Below are positions 27,942 through 36,906 of a stretch of DNA of 64,000 nucleotides, piece by piece. Within the stretch, counting starts at the first letter, position 1; every line of letters starts with the position of its first letter. The position numbers and the translations under genes were made by a program. A model generated the notes under the pieces. The model was not told the DNA's origin. It did no database searches and was given only the letters and a program-made list of their open reading frames with translations. Source of the stretch: an uncultured Clostridia bacterium (GTDB lineage Bacteria; Bacillota; Clostridia; Oscillospirales; CAG-272); contig CAMJPL010000013.1 of assembly GCA_946407735.1 (NCBI GenBank), forward strand, positions 1 to 64,000. The letters run 5' to 3'.

Positions 27942-29063
27942 ATGCCGGATTATCTCGGAAAAGATACATACAAGCTTGGATTCGGACTGATGAGGCTTCC
28001 AAAAAATCCCGACGGAAGCATAAATATCGAAGAGACAACGCTCATGGCCGACGAATTTCTCGCGGCCGGCGGGACGTATTTCGATACGGCCTACGTTTAC
28101 GACAACGGTGAGTCCGAGAAGGCCGTGCGCAGCGTGCTGACGGATAGGATCCCGCGCGAAAGATACACGCTGGCGACAAAGCTGCACGCCGCGATGCAGT
28201 GCAGCGATGAGGAGAGCGCGAAAAGACAGTTCACGACCAGTCTCGAAAGGACAGGCGCCGGATATTTCGACTACTATCTGCTCCATGCGATCCAGCGCTC
28301 CACATACGGGAAATATGATGAGTACCGTATCTGGGATTATGTGAAGGAGCTCAAGGACAAGGGCCTTATCCGGCATTGGGGATTTTCGTTCCACGCCGAT
28401 CCTGAGCTTCTCGAGATCCTTCTCGACGCGCATCCGGACACCGAATTCGTCCAGCTTCAGATAAACTACGCCGACTGGGACAATCCCGGCGTCGCCTCGC
28501 GCAGGAACTGGGAGATCTGCAAGGAACGCGGGATACCGGTGACCGTGATGGAGCCGGTAAAGGGCGGAATACTCGCCGATCCAATCGACAGCGTGAAGGC
28601 TGTCTTTGACGGTAGCGGCAGCGGCCTGTCATACGCCGGATGGGCGGTCCGCTTCGCTGTCGGTCTGGATAATATAATAACCGTTCTTTCCGGTATGAGC
28701 AGCCTTCAGCAGATGAGGGACAATCTCAGGACGATGAAGGATATAAAACCGATGACCGAGGAGGACATGTCCGTTATACGCAGGGCGCAGGAGGCGCTGA
28801 ACGCGGATAAGTCGATCCCTTGCACCGCGTGTCACTACTGCACCGAAGGCTGCCCGATGAACATACCGATCCCGGAGATCTTCAACGTCGCCAACCGCAA
28901 AAAGGGAAGCCCGCGATTCCGTACCGTTCGGGAATACAACATCGTCACACAGGATAAGGGAAAGGCGAGCGACTGCATCGAATGCGGTCAGTGCGAGGCA
29001 GCCTGCCCGCAGCATCTGGAGATAATCGATCTGCTGAAGAGCTTCCGTGAGCTTGAGGAATAA
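27942..29063 (+). CDS. Aldo/keto reductase with C-terminal 4Fe-4S clusters
   Basis: A 373-residue cytoplasmic oxidoreductase. The N-terminal barrel is an aldo/keto reductase: FDTAYVYDNGESE carries the catalytic Asp/Tyr, and LATKLH the catalytic Lys. The last 100 residues carry two ferredoxin-type sites, CTACHYCTEGCPMNI and CIECGQCEAACPQHL. This fusion is common in strict anaerobes, where reduced ferredoxin may supply or accept electrons. The start at 27942 is preceded by AAAGGAGA. The substrate is unknown. Confidence 0.92.
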   Translation: MPDYLGKDTYKLGFGLMRLPKNPDGSINIEETTLMADEFLAAGGTYFDTAYVYDNGESEKAVRSVLTDRIPRERYTLATKLHAAMQCSDEESAKRQFTTSLERTGAGYFDYYLLHAIQRSTYGKYDEYRIWDYVKELKDKGLIRHWGFSFHADPELLEILLDAHPDTEFVQLQINYADWDNPGVASRRNWEICKERGIPVTVMEPVKGGILADPIDSVKAVFDGSGSGLSYAGWAVRFAVGLDNIITVLSGMSSLQQMRDNLRTMKDIKPMTEEDMSVIRRAQEALNADKSIPCTACHYCTEGCPMNIPIPEIFNVANRKKGSPRFRTVREYNIVTQDKGKASDCIECGQCEAACPQHLEIIDLLKSFRELEE

Positions 29064-29068
29064 AAAAG

Positions 29069-29095
29069 CGCGCCGGAAAATCATTTTCCGGCGCG
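29069..29095. terminator. Bidirectional terminator hairpin
   Basis: A 12-bp perfect stem (29069-29080 with 29084-29095) and a 3-base loop. The A run at its left gives a T run in the minus direction, so it mainly ends the minus-strand gene at 29136. Confidence 0.85.
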
Positions 29096-29135
29096 TGTGT
29101 CGTTGTCTTATGGTAAATCAGAAGTATTGAATGAC

Positions 29136-29567
29136 TTATTGTGCCACCGATCCCATGTTTTTTCTTTGAAGCGTTTTTTCACGGATGAACAGTATGACAG
29201 GGACGGCAAACAGAATCGGTCCGATTATCAGGAGATATATTCCGAAGCCCAGACTGTCTCCGTGGATCCTGCTCGGATCGCTCGGATCGTAGAATATCTT
29301 TATCTCCATGCCGGGTTTGTATCTGCCGCTGAAATAGTCCGAGCGGCTCTGATAATCCTTTCCGTCGACGGTGTAATTGACATAGACGTCATACTGATAT
29401 TCCGACATATTGTCGGCGTCTGTTCCGACATAGATCTCGTCGATATGATCTATTACGGCGGTCGTCTCGACAAATCCGTTTCTCTCAAAAAAGGTCATAT
29501 ATATACCGGCAGCCGTCGCAATCGCGCCGAGGACAATCGACATTACAAAGAAAAATATTTTGTTCAT
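29136..29567 (-). CDS. DUF3592-like two-TM protein
   Basis: A 143-residue membrane protein with helices at about 5-25 and 108-127 and a beta-rich domain between (VNYTVDGKDYQSRSDYFSGRY, then FYDPSDPSR). This matches the DUF3592 pattern: YxVDGxxY and the YxPxxP-type turn before the second helix. The function of the family is not established. It stands alone, converging on the aldo/keto reductase. Confidence 0.8.
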   Translation of the reverse strand: MNKIFFFVMSIVLGAIATAAGIYMTFFERNGFVETTAVIDHIDEIYVGTDADNMSEYQYDVYVNYTVDGKDYQSRSDYFSGRYKPGMEIKIFYDPSDPSRIHGDSLGFGIYLLIIGPILFAVPVILFIREKTLQRKNMGSVAQ

Positions 29568-29705
29568 GATGCATCTGTATGTCTCATGCTTATGATTTCA
29601 CCTGATACGATAATCATAACATAAAATTATTGATAAATTGTTATAATAAAGGAGATTTTTGCTGTCAAAACATATTTTTCATTGAATGGATGACTAAAAT
29701 GGGTA

Positions 29706-29734
29706 TTGCAATAAGGATACCGTTGTAGTATAAT
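29706..29734 (+). promoter_or_regulatory. SigA-type promoter of the GHMP-kinase operon
   Basis: TTGCAA at 29706-29711, 17-base spacer, TATAAT at 29729-29734, about 100 bases ahead of the ATG at 29838. Confidence 0.8.
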
Positions 29735-29837
29735 AATATCCGGCAGGATAAAACGGATTTAAGATGTATCTGTGACATTCCCGGCATTTACCCGAATAAT
29801 CACAGAAGTCATTTTTGACGGAAAACGGAGGAATAAC

Positions 29838-30620
29838 ATGCTTCTTCGCGACAGGTTCTGGCTCTGGGGACACCCGGAGGGCCGATACAACAATATGTAC
29901 GGCAACGACAAGATATCCCGCATGACTCCGATGGAATGCTGCCTGTATCTCGGGATACGCAACACCTTCATGGTCCCGGTCGGTATCCCGGTGAACAAGC
30001 GTCAGTACAACAAATCATTCACTACGCTGAGACAGGTGGGGTGGGAATGCTTTGAAGCCGGAGCGCATCCCGAGCTTCTTGAAGATTATATCAGCGCCGC
30101 CGCCGATTTTCCGAATATCGGATGCGTAGTGCTTGACGATTTCAAAAACGAAGGCAGATACAAAAGCTTCCCGATCGAAAATCTGATCAGGATACAGGAG
30201 CGTCTTCATGAAAACCCGGTAAAGCGGCTTGATTCATGGATGGTTTTATACACATCTCTGTTCGGCAATGATCCTGACGATGACGCCGCTTTCCAGCCGT
30301 ATATGGATCTGTTCGACGGGATCATCATGTGGACGTGGAAGGAAAGCGATGTGCCGCTCATACCCGAAAAATATGAGATATTCAAAAAGCTGACGCCGAA
30401 AAACAGACGCATGTTCGGATGCTATCTGTACAATTTCGGCGAAAGCAGACAGGCCACGCCGGAGGCTGTTTTATGGCAGCTTGATTTTTACAGGGAAAAG
30501 ATACTCCTCGGCGAAGCGGAGGGGATAGTGTTTCATACGAATACCATGGCTGATCTCGATTATCCGGCGTATGACGCCGCTTTGGAGTGGACGAGAAAAC
30601 ACGGCGACGAGGAGATATAA
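29838..30620 (+). CDS. Uncharacterised TIM-barrel-like protein
   Basis: A 260-residue cytoplasmic protein, not assigned to a known family. The ATG at 29838 (MLLRDRFWLWGHPEGRYNN) has GGAGGAATAAC just before it; a start 22 codons upstream lacks one. Alternating strands and helices (MVPVGI, CVVLDDF, MVLYTSLFG, GIIMWTWKE, MFGCYLYNFGE, GIVFHTNTMA) suggest a beta/alpha barrel with strand-end acidic residues, as in glycosidases. It is the first gene of an operon with a YCII-like protein, a galacturonokinase-like kinase and an acetyltransferase, so a sugar-related role is plausible but unproven. Confidence 0.75.
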   Translation: MLLRDRFWLWGHPEGRYNNMYGNDKISRMTPMECCLYLGIRNTFMVPVGIPVNKRQYNKSFTTLRQVGWECFEAGAHPELLEDYISAAADFPNIGCVVLDDFKNEGRYKSFPIENLIRIQERLHENPVKRLDSWMVLYTSLFGNDPDDDAAFQPYMDLFDGIIMWTWKESDVPLIPEKYEIFKKLTPKNRRMFGCYLYNFGESRQATPEAVLWQLDFYREKILLGEAEGIVFHTNTMADLDYPAYDAALEWTRKHGDEEI

Positions 30621-30640
30621 AACATTTCGGAGGCAATACA

Positions 30641-30937
30641 GTGCAGTTCATAATTAAAGCTTATGACGGCGAGGGAATGCTTGAAAAGCGGATGGAGGTC
30701 CGTCCCCGCCACCTTGAAGGCATGGCGAGACTCGGCAGACATGTGGTCTGCGCCGGAGGTCTGCTTGACGGCGACGGTAAAATGAAGGGATCGGTTCTTA
30801 TCCTTGACCTTGACAGCCGCGGCGACCTTGACGCATACCTGAAAGAAGAACCGTATATAACGGAGCATGTCTGGGAGAAGGTCGAAGTCGAGAATATAAA
30901 CGTGGTTCTCGTAAACGGGGAAAAGGTCGGAAAATAA
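30641..30937 (+). CDS. YCII-related small protein
   Basis: A 98-residue protein of the YCII/YciI-like dimeric alpha-beta-barrel type (RPRHLEGMARLGRHVVCAGG, then MKGSVLILDL). The GTG at 30641 is preferred because GGAGG lies nine bases upstream and the fold begins there (QFIIKAYDG). The Arg-Pro-x-His segment is the conserved His/Asp-site region of the fold. The role is unknown; it sits 20 bases after the barrel protein and 19 bases before the GHMP kinase. Confidence 0.8.
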   Translation: MQFIIKAYDGEGMLEKRMEVRPRHLEGMARLGRHVVCAGGLLDGDGKMKGSVLILDLDSRGDLDAYLKEEPYITEHVWEKVEVENINVVLVNGEKVGK

Positions 30938-30956
30938 CCGGATAAAGTGTGCCGAA

Positions 30957-32138
30957 ATGCTTTGTGAAAACAGATTTGCCGAGATATTCGGCGATATCCC
31001 CGAAAGCTTCTCATTTTGCCCATACAGGATATGCCCGGTGGGAGCGCACGTCGATCACAATCGCGGCGTGGTCACCGGGTTTGCCATAGACAAAGGCATC
31101 ACAATAGCCTATAAAAGGGACAAATCAGGGAAGATAAGGATAGGGAGCTGTCAGTTTGACGGGATAATGGAGTGGGATCTGCGTGATATCCCGCCGAAGC
31201 CTGTCGGCGACTGGGCAGACTATCTCCGCGGAGCCTGCGCCGAGCTTACGGGGAGATATGATATATCCGAAGGCCTGTCCGGCGTGATCGAAGGCAGTCT
31301 GCCTATCGGAGGGCTTTCATCGTCGGCGGCGGTAACTCTCGCGTTTATAAAAGCGCTTTGCGTCGTAAGCGGGATCAGCCCTTCGGATGATGAGCTTATA
31401 AAAATAGCTCACGACGCCGAAAGCGGATATGTGGGGGTACCTGTCGGAACTCTCGATCAGAGCTGTGAAGTCCTCTGCAGAAAGGACAGGCTCCTTGTCC
31501 TCGACACGCTTGACGGCGGATATGAGCTTATCGGGCAGCCGGATGATATGAAGCCGTATGACATTGCGATCATATCGAGCGGAGTCGAACATGCCCTTGT
31601 CAGCTCCGGCTACGCCACCAGAGTCGATGAGCTTCGCTGCGGCGTTTACGCTCTGAAGGCCTACGCCGGTATGGAATACGGCAAGGTCGCCGGGACGAGC
31701 GCGAGGGAAGTGCCGGAGGAAATATTCGAAAGATATAAAGACAGACTTCCTGACCCCTGGCGTCTTCGCTGTGAGCACTGGTACAGCGAGCAGAGGCGGG
31801 TAAAAGCCGCCGTAGATGCATGGCGTCGCGGAGATATCGTCACCTTCGGCAGGCTGTCGTTTGAGTCTGGGGAATCTTCAATAAACAACTGGCAGTCAGG
31901 CGCTCCCGAGCAGATAAAGCTGTTCGATATCATGCGGAATACAGACGGGATATACGGCGGACGATTCTCGGGAGCCGGATTCAAGGGAAGCTGTCTCGCG
32001 ATAACCGATCCGTCGTACCGTGAAGCTATAACCGAGAAGATCTCACGGGAGTATCTCAAAGAATATCCCGGACTGAAGGACGGATTTTCTGTAACCTTCT
32101 GCAATACGGCTGACGGTATCGGATGTCAGAAAAGATAA
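30957..32138 (+). CDS. GHMP sugar kinase, galacturonokinase-like
   Basis: A 393-residue sugar-1-kinase. The galactokinase-type substrate motif is present in a variant form: CPVGAHVDH at 26-34 instead of GEHTDYNGG. The ATP loop is GLSSSAAV at 119-126 and the C-terminal motif FSGAGFKGSC near 340. The variant motif and HWYSEQRRVKAAVDAW closely resemble plant galacturonokinase as I recall it (CPLGAHIDH; HYFSENMRV), rather than GalK. It would phosphorylate galacturonate or a similar sugar at C1 for salvage into UDP-sugars. The operon has no uridylyltransferase here. The kinase fold is certain; the substrate is inferred from memory of the plant enzyme. Confidence 0.85.
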   Translation: MLCENRFAEIFGDIPESFSFCPYRICPVGAHVDHNRGVVTGFAIDKGITIAYKRDKSGKIRIGSCQFDGIMEWDLRDIPPKPVGDWADYLRGACAELTGRYDISEGLSGVIEGSLPIGGLSSSAAVTLAFIKALCVVSGISPSDDELIKIAHDAESGYVGVPVGTLDQSCEVLCRKDRLLVLDTLDGGYELIGQPDDMKPYDIAIISSGVEHALVSSGYATRVDELRCGVYALKAYAGMEYGKVAGTSAREVPEEIFERYKDRLPDPWRLRCEHWYSEQRRVKAAVDAWRRGDIVTFGRLSFESGESSINNWQSGAPEQIKLFDIMRNTDGIYGGRFSGAGFKGSCLAITDPSYREAITEKISREYLKEYPGLKDGFSVTFCNTADGIGCQKR

Positions 32139-32154
32139 ACAAAACGGAGATCCA

Positions 32155-32637
32155 ATGAAAATAAGGCAATACACACAATCAGATCTCGAGACGATGATCG
32201 GGATATGGAACGAGGTGGTGGAGGAAGGTGTCGCCTTCCCTCAGGTCGATCCGCTGGATACGGAGAGCGGAGCTCAGTTCTTCTCGTCCCAGAGCTACAC
32301 GGGAGTCGCGGAGGATGACGACGGAAGCGTTGTGGGACTATATATCCTTCATCCCAACAACATCGGAAGATGCGGTCATATCTGCAACGCGAGCTACGCC
32401 GTGGCTTCAAAGAGAAGAGGGCGGCATATAGGGGAGCTTCTTGTAAAGGACTGCCTCGCCGTCGGGAAAAGGCTCGGATTCAGGATACTCCAGTTCAACG
32501 CCGTCGTTGAGAGCAACGTGCACGCAAGACACCTGTATGAGCGTCTCGGCTTCATTCAGCTCGGAGTGATACCGGGAGGATTCAGAATGGATGACGGAAG
32601 ATACGAGAATATCTGCCCGTATTATCACATATTATAA
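32155..32637 (+). CDS. GNAT-family N-acetyltransferase
   Basis: A 160-residue acetyltransferase. The acetyl-CoA loop is in VASKRRGRHIGELLVKDCL, and the last motif is NVHARHLYERLGFIQLG. It starts 16 bases after the GHMP kinase stop (GGAG before the ATG) and ends the operon. The substrate is unknown. Confidence 0.9.
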   Translation: MKIRQYTQSDLETMIGIWNEVVEEGVAFPQVDPLDTESGAQFFSSQSYTGVAEDDDGSVVGLYILHPNNIGRCGHICNASYAVASKRRGRHIGELLVKDCLAVGKRLGFRILQFNAVVESNVHARHLYERLGFIQLGVIPGGFRMDDGRYENICPYYHIL

Positions 32638-32648
32638 AAAAATAAAAA

Positions 32649-32677
32649 CATCCGGCGGGTGCTGAATCCGCCGGATG
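32649..32677. terminator. Bidirectional terminator
   Basis: A 10-bp stem (32649-32658 with 32668-32677), with an A run on the left that reads as T run for the converging minus-strand gene. Confidence 0.85.
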
Positions 32678-32697
32678 ATCTGTTTATCATGAACTCG

Positions 32698-33498
32698 TCA
32701 CTGAATGGTGCCGAAGAAATGAAGGATGTTCATATCCTCAAGCAGGGTGCTCCCATGCGAGCCTGTGCCGCCTTCGGTCAGATGCTGTCCGTGATCGGGA
32801 GAATATGACAGGAGTATGCGGTGCTTTCCCGCGAAGCCATTGAGCCTTGTCGCGATGTTGTCGAATACCTCGGCTTCGATCGATACGGCGTTGAGCGCTT
32901 CCTTCGATTCGGGTCCGTAGGCGTGAGCCGCGTTATCGTATTCGAAGGTATGGATCGAAATCAGATCATATTTGTCGGACTCGATGAGCTCAAGCGCTTT
33001 TTCCTGTATCTCAGCGGCGTTCTTCGCAGAGAAGTAGTCCATCTGTCTGCCGGTGAAGATGTGAAGAAAAGTCGAGTCCTCCATCGCGAGGATGGCCGCC
33101 TTCTTTCCGGAGGCTATGATCTGATCATACAGGGTGTCGCATGTTAGCTGAGGTCGGACATATGTCTTTATGCCGTGACCTTCCGGATCGAGGCCGGTGT
33201 ACATCGACGCGTGAGCGACGGGAGTCACGGAAGCGACCGTGCTGAGGAAGGGTATCGCCATAGAGGTATGCTTGTAAACAGGCGCGAAAAGCTGGGTGTA
33301 CTGCTGCCAGATATAAAGCCCGACGGCGTCGGCGTGATACAGAACCGCCCTGTCAGCCGTGCCGCCCATACGGGACTTCAATATCCTTGAAGCCCAGGAT
33401 ATGGGCGGAGCGTAGGTTTCGGGAAGCGTCATACCCATGCAGTCGGCGACTGTCGCCGCGAAGTGCTTGAGCGGGTAATGGTTGAAATGGTCTGCCAT
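32698..33498 (-). CDS. Type I phosphodiesterase/nucleotide pyrophosphatase-like protein
   Basis: A 266-residue member of the alkaline phosphatase/phosphodiesterase superfamily. TPVAHASMYTGLDPEGHGI holds the nucleophile-region Ser/Thr and Asp, and SPDHGQH near 235 gives the C-terminal Asp-His-His zinc ligands. It is shorter than usual and the N-terminal metal Asp motif is not obvious, so activity is uncertain. It is encoded 17 bases after an organophosphate-type transporter, which suggests it handles a phosphate ester brought in by it. Confidence 0.8.
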   Translation of the reverse strand: MADHFNHYPLKHFAATVADCMGMTLPETYAPPISWASRILKSRMGGTADRAVLYHADAVGLYIWQQYTQLFAPVYKHTSMAIPFLSTVASVTPVAHASMYTGLDPEGHGIKTYVRPQLTCDTLYDQIIASGKKAAILAMEDSTFLHIFTGRQMDYFSAKNAAEIQEKALELIESDKYDLISIHTFEYDNAAHAYGPESKEALNAVSIEAEVFDNIATRLNGFAGKHRILLSYSPDHGQHLTEGGTGSHGSTLLEDMNILHFFGTIQ

Positions 33499-33515
33499 GA
33501 TAGAACCCTCCTTAT

Positions 33516-34748
33516 TTATCCGATGCTGTGATTTTTATGGTTGAAGACGAAATGATTTCCTGTGAGCATTATGACCGCCGCTAAAAACGCGGCTGTCGTC
33601 AGGACCGTCAGGGTGACGCTCCATCCGCCGGTCTCGGAGAGAAAGCCTATGCCGGAGGAGGCGACAAAATCTCCCGAATGGACGAAGAAATTGATTATAC
33701 CTACAAGTATCGGAGCGTATCTTCGGCCGAAATATCTGATCGGGAACAGGCTGAGAAGGAATGTCAGCGCGGCAGTCATAGATATGGCGTTGACGGTGAA
33801 AAGAACGATAGACAGAGCCGGACTGATACCGAGCGTCAGAAGCAGCGTCATGAGGCAGATCCCCGACAGGGCGAACGACAGCCCGGAAACCAGATGCAGG
33901 CTTTTGAAGACCCGCCCGAGTCTGCCGCCGAGAAGAGCTCCGCATATCTGAAGGCATGGCACGAATATCGTGATGATGACGGACGACGCGCTGCTCAGGC
34001 TGAACACTTCATTCATGAAGGTAGGAATCCAGAGCGAGACGCTTTCGCGCAGAAGCCCGACGAAAAATGCTCCGATGATGACAAACACGGTACCGTATAA
34101 AGAAAGCTGTTTCAGCAATGGCTTTTTTTCTTCGCCGTCTTCGTCATTGTCCTCTGCCTTGAATCCGTGCTCTCTTTTGTCAGCTCTCGGCGGCATAACG
34201 CACTGCCATATGACCGCCGTAACGGCGAGAAGCGCGCCGACATTGATGAATACATACCGCCATCCGAGGTTTTTGATGATAAGCCAGGAAATAAGATAAT
34301 TCAGCATGCCTCCCGAGGCGCCGACGGTATTCATCATCACCGCTCCGCGAGACAGATACGGCTCCTCGAGGGTTTCCGTGAAGATCTGTGTAGCCGAGCA
34401 GAGAAGCGTTGACTGCAGACATCCGTTTATCCCCCACAGCACCGCCATCAGCGCGAGGCTTCCGCAGAACGGGAAAATGAGATTTATCACCCCTACCGAA
34501 ATAAGTTCTATGAATATGAGCCTGACGGGACGTATCTTACGAAGTATGAATCCGCTCATCAGCTGACCGAAGGCGTTGCATAGCGAAAATGACGACGATA
34601 CCATACCCGCGGCGGCACGCATCGCGCCTGTTTCGCTTATTATCTCAAGAAGACAGGCTCCGTAATCGGAGCGGCCGAGATAAGAGATCATATAGGCCAG
34701 CCAGGCGAGGAATATGATCAGAACAGAACGGCGATTATTTCGGGACAT
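33516..34748 (-). CDS. MFS transporter, OPA (GlpT/UhpT)-like
   Basis: A 410-residue major facilitator with about 12 transmembrane helices and a charged central loop near residues 187-207. The first helix carries YMISYLGRSDYGACL, resembling the Y-x-x-R-x-N region of organophosphate:phosphate antiporters. It may import a sugar phosphate or glycerol-phosphate ester, or a related anion. It is co-transcribed with the phosphodiesterase-like gene that follows. Confidence 0.82.
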   Translation of the reverse strand: MSRNNRRSVLIIFLAWLAYMISYLGRSDYGACLLEIISETGAMRAAAGMVSSSFSLCNAFGQLMSGFILRKIRPVRLIFIELISVGVINLIFPFCGSLALMAVLWGINGCLQSTLLCSATQIFTETLEEPYLSRGAVMMNTVGASGGMLNYLISWLIIKNLGWRYVFINVGALLAVTAVIWQCVMPPRADKREHGFKAEDNDEDGEEKKPLLKQLSLYGTVFVIIGAFFVGLLRESVSLWIPTFMNEVFSLSSASSVIITIFVPCLQICGALLGGRLGRVFKSLHLVSGLSFALSGICLMTLLLTLGISPALSIVLFTVNAISMTAALTFLLSLFPIRYFGRRYAPILVGIINFFVHSGDFVASSGIGFLSETGGWSVTLTVLTTAAFLAAVIMLTGNHFVFNHKNHSIG

Positions 34749-34857
34749 GTATTATCTCCTGAAAAGAAAGATCTTAATTGACCGGGATAATACCGGGACT
34801 AAGCGGAAAAGCGCATCATCGTGCCGGATTCGGATATATTGACGGCGGCGGGAAAAT

Positions 34858-36246
34858 CTATGCTTTCATTGTCTCTTTTTTTCGGAGCACCGAGTAAAGA
34901 AGGATGAGAGCGAAGACAGCGCCGAAAAACTCGCCGATCGGAAGCGCGGACGCGAGTCCGATCTCGCCGAACAGGCGGTCAAGAAGATACATCAGCGGGA
35001 TGTAAAATACCAGCTCGCGGACGACGGCATGCAGCATCGTCGCCTTTCCTTTTCCCATAGCCTGCATGCAGAACGATGAATGGTAATTGATGAACTGAAC
35101 GGGCGACGCTATGCAGCGTATACGAAGGAACATTGCGGCGTAAGCGACCGTGAGAGCGGCGCTGTCGCCGCCCGACGTGTTCATGAACAAGCCTGAAACC
35201 GGCGACGCGAACACCTCTAGCAGAAGTATGCTGACAGCCGACACGGCAAGTCCATAGACTCTGGCTGTCCTGATCGTTTCCCGCATACGATTTCTGTCGC
35301 CGGAAGCGTAATTGTACGCCACGATCGGGAGCATCCCCTGACATATACCGATATTGACGGCGTTCGGGATCCTTTCGACCTTCATGACTATCCCCATCCC
35401 GGCGAGGATGATATCGCCGTGAGCCGAGGAAAGGATATTGAGACAGACGTTCGCGAGATCGAAAAGACCATTTAGTATAGCCGACGGGATGCCGACGGCG
35501 AACAGCTTTTTTACGTTCTCTTTTCCGGTTTTCAGCGCTTCGGATGGCCGCAGGCTGAGCGGCGCTTCGGAAGCCGATCTCATATAGGTGATCAGAAGAT
35601 AAACGCATGATATGACGTTGGATATCAGGGTCGCAACAGCGGCGCCGGTGACTTCATTGCCTTTGGGGAGAAGGACAAACATGAACAGCGGGTCGAGTAC
35701 GATGTTGATCATACCCCCGAGACTGAGCCCGATGCTTGACTGCGATGAATAACCGGCGTTCCTGAGAAGATGCGAAAGCGTCATCGACAGTATGGCCGGG
35801 CAGCTTCCTATAACGACGACAATGAGTGCGTATTTTCTCGCGAAATCCACCGTCGTCTCGGAAGCTCCGAGAAAATACAGCAGCCTGTCCATGAAAATGA
35901 GCGTAAGAACGGAATATGTCACCGAAATCAGAATGCTGCCGTAAACGCTGAAAGAGCTGACCTTTTTCGCGTCCTCGATCCTGCCGGCGCCCATCAGCCT
36001 CGCTATAAGACTTCCTCCGCCGACGCCGAACAGATTGGAAAACGCGACGTTAAGCATGACGAGAGTAAGCGTGAGCGTTGTCGCCGCTGTCATATAAGGG
36101 TTTCCCGTCCGTCCGATGAAAAATGCGTCTACCATGTTGTAGACGAGATTTATGATCTGACTTATGATCGTCGGTACGGCCATTGTCGCCAGCGCCCTTG
36201 CCACGGGCATAGATTCGAATAGTTCCTTTTTATCTGTTTCAGTCAT
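34858..36246 (-). CDS. MATE-family efflux transporter
   Basis: A 462-residue multidrug/toxic-compound antiporter with 12 helices in two MatE halves. PVARALATMAVPTIISQIIN opens helix 1 and MLPIVAYNYASGD is the conserved second-half motif. The ATG at 36246 is used because GGAGG lies six bases upstream; a GTG one codon earlier is too close. Transcribed from its own promoter. The substrate is unknown. Confidence 0.92.
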   Translation of the reverse strand: MTETDKKELFESMPVARALATMAVPTIISQIINLVYNMVDAFFIGRTGNPYMTAATTLTLTLVMLNVAFSNLFGVGGGSLIARLMGAGRIEDAKKVSSFSVYGSILISVTYSVLTLIFMDRLLYFLGASETTVDFARKYALIVVVIGSCPAILSMTLSHLLRNAGYSSQSSIGLSLGGMINIVLDPLFMFVLLPKGNEVTGAAVATLISNVISCVYLLITYMRSASEAPLSLRPSEALKTGKENVKKLFAVGIPSAILNGLFDLANVCLNILSSAHGDIILAGMGIVMKVERIPNAVNIGICQGMLPIVAYNYASGDRNRMRETIRTARVYGLAVSAVSILLLEVFASPVSGLFMNTSGGDSAALTVAYAAMFLRIRCIASPVQFINYHSSFCMQAMGKGKATMLHAVVRELVFYIPLMYLLDRLFGEIGLASALPIGEFFGAVFALILLYSVLRKKETMKA

Positions 36247-36271
36247 CACATTCCTCCGGGCACAGTGAATA

Positions 36272-36300
36272 ATTATAGCATAAGGCTGTTAATAATTCAA
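36272..36300 (-). promoter_or_regulatory. SigA promoter of MATE gene
   Basis: Minus strand TTGAAT (36295-36300), 17-base spacer, TATAAT (36272-36277), 25 bases from the start codon. Confidence 0.85.
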
Positions 36301-36316
36301 GTGTTATCGGACGTTA

Positions 36317-36350
36317 GAAAAAATAATCAGGCACGGTATGCCCGTGCCTG
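36317..36350 (-). terminator. Terminator of ABM-type gene
   Basis: A 9-10-bp stem (36328-36336 with 36341-36350), followed on the minus strand by ATTATTTTTT (36317-36326). Confidence 0.85.
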
Positions 36351-36370
36351 AGATATGGCGGATATGACGA

Positions 36371-36664
36371 TTAATCGTATTCGATCTCGGTGAAAAGATC
36401 TACCGGCTGTCCCGGGATCGTCATCTCGCCGAGCTTGGGGAGAATGGTGGTAAAGTGCTCGGTCGCGTTGTGGATGTTGATCGCGTCCTGATCCTTCCAG
36501 CACTCGATGAACGCGAGGATAGTGGGATCGGATAAGGACTGATTGAGGGAATAGAAAACGTTTCCGGCCTCGGCGCGTGATTTTTTGACGAGCTCTTCGG
36601 CGGCGGCCTTGAACGCGTCGATGCATTCCGGCTTGACCTTCATTTTGGCAACGATCTTGATCAT
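36371..36664 (-). CDS. ABM-domain (YgiN-like) quinol monooxygenase
   Basis: A 97-residue dimeric ferredoxin-like protein of the antibiotic biosynthesis monooxygenase group. It has the typical opening MIKIVAKMKVKPECIDAFKA, then the conserved ECWKDQDAINIHNATEHF. YgiN-like members act on quinols or detoxify reactive small molecules. Monocistronic, with its own promoter and terminator. Confidence 0.9.
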   Translation of the reverse strand: MIKIVAKMKVKPECIDAFKAAAEELVKKSRAEAGNVFYSLNQSLSDPTILAFIECWKDQDAINIHNATEHFTTILPKLGEMTIPGQPVDLFTEIEYD

Positions 36665-36709
36665 GGCAAATTCTCCGTATCTGGGTGTTGGAATTTTGAC
36701 GATGGATAA

Positions 36710-36738
36710 ATTATATCACACATATCGATCACGCGCAA
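36710..36738 (-). promoter_or_regulatory. SigA-type promoter of ABM gene
   Basis: Minus strand TTGCGC (36733-36738), 17-base spacer, TATAAT (36710-36715). Confidence 0.75.
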
Positions 36739-36807
36739 GTGATATTATGTTAACATGCATGATCCGATAATTATGATCCTGATCCCGCGCGTATTCGTAT
36801 GAATGAC

Positions 36808-36836
36808 TTGCTTTTTCCGCCGATGTATAGTATAAT
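36808..36836 (+). promoter_or_regulatory. SigA-type promoter of beta-helix gene
   Basis: TTGCTT at 36808-36813, 17-base spacer, TATAAT at 36831-36836, with a leader of about 65 bases. Confidence 0.8.
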
Positions 36837-36906
36837 TATATCTGCCGTACCGTCTCACAGACGGCATTCGGGAGCGGAATCTGACAATAAACGAAAGGTC
36901 AGCGAT

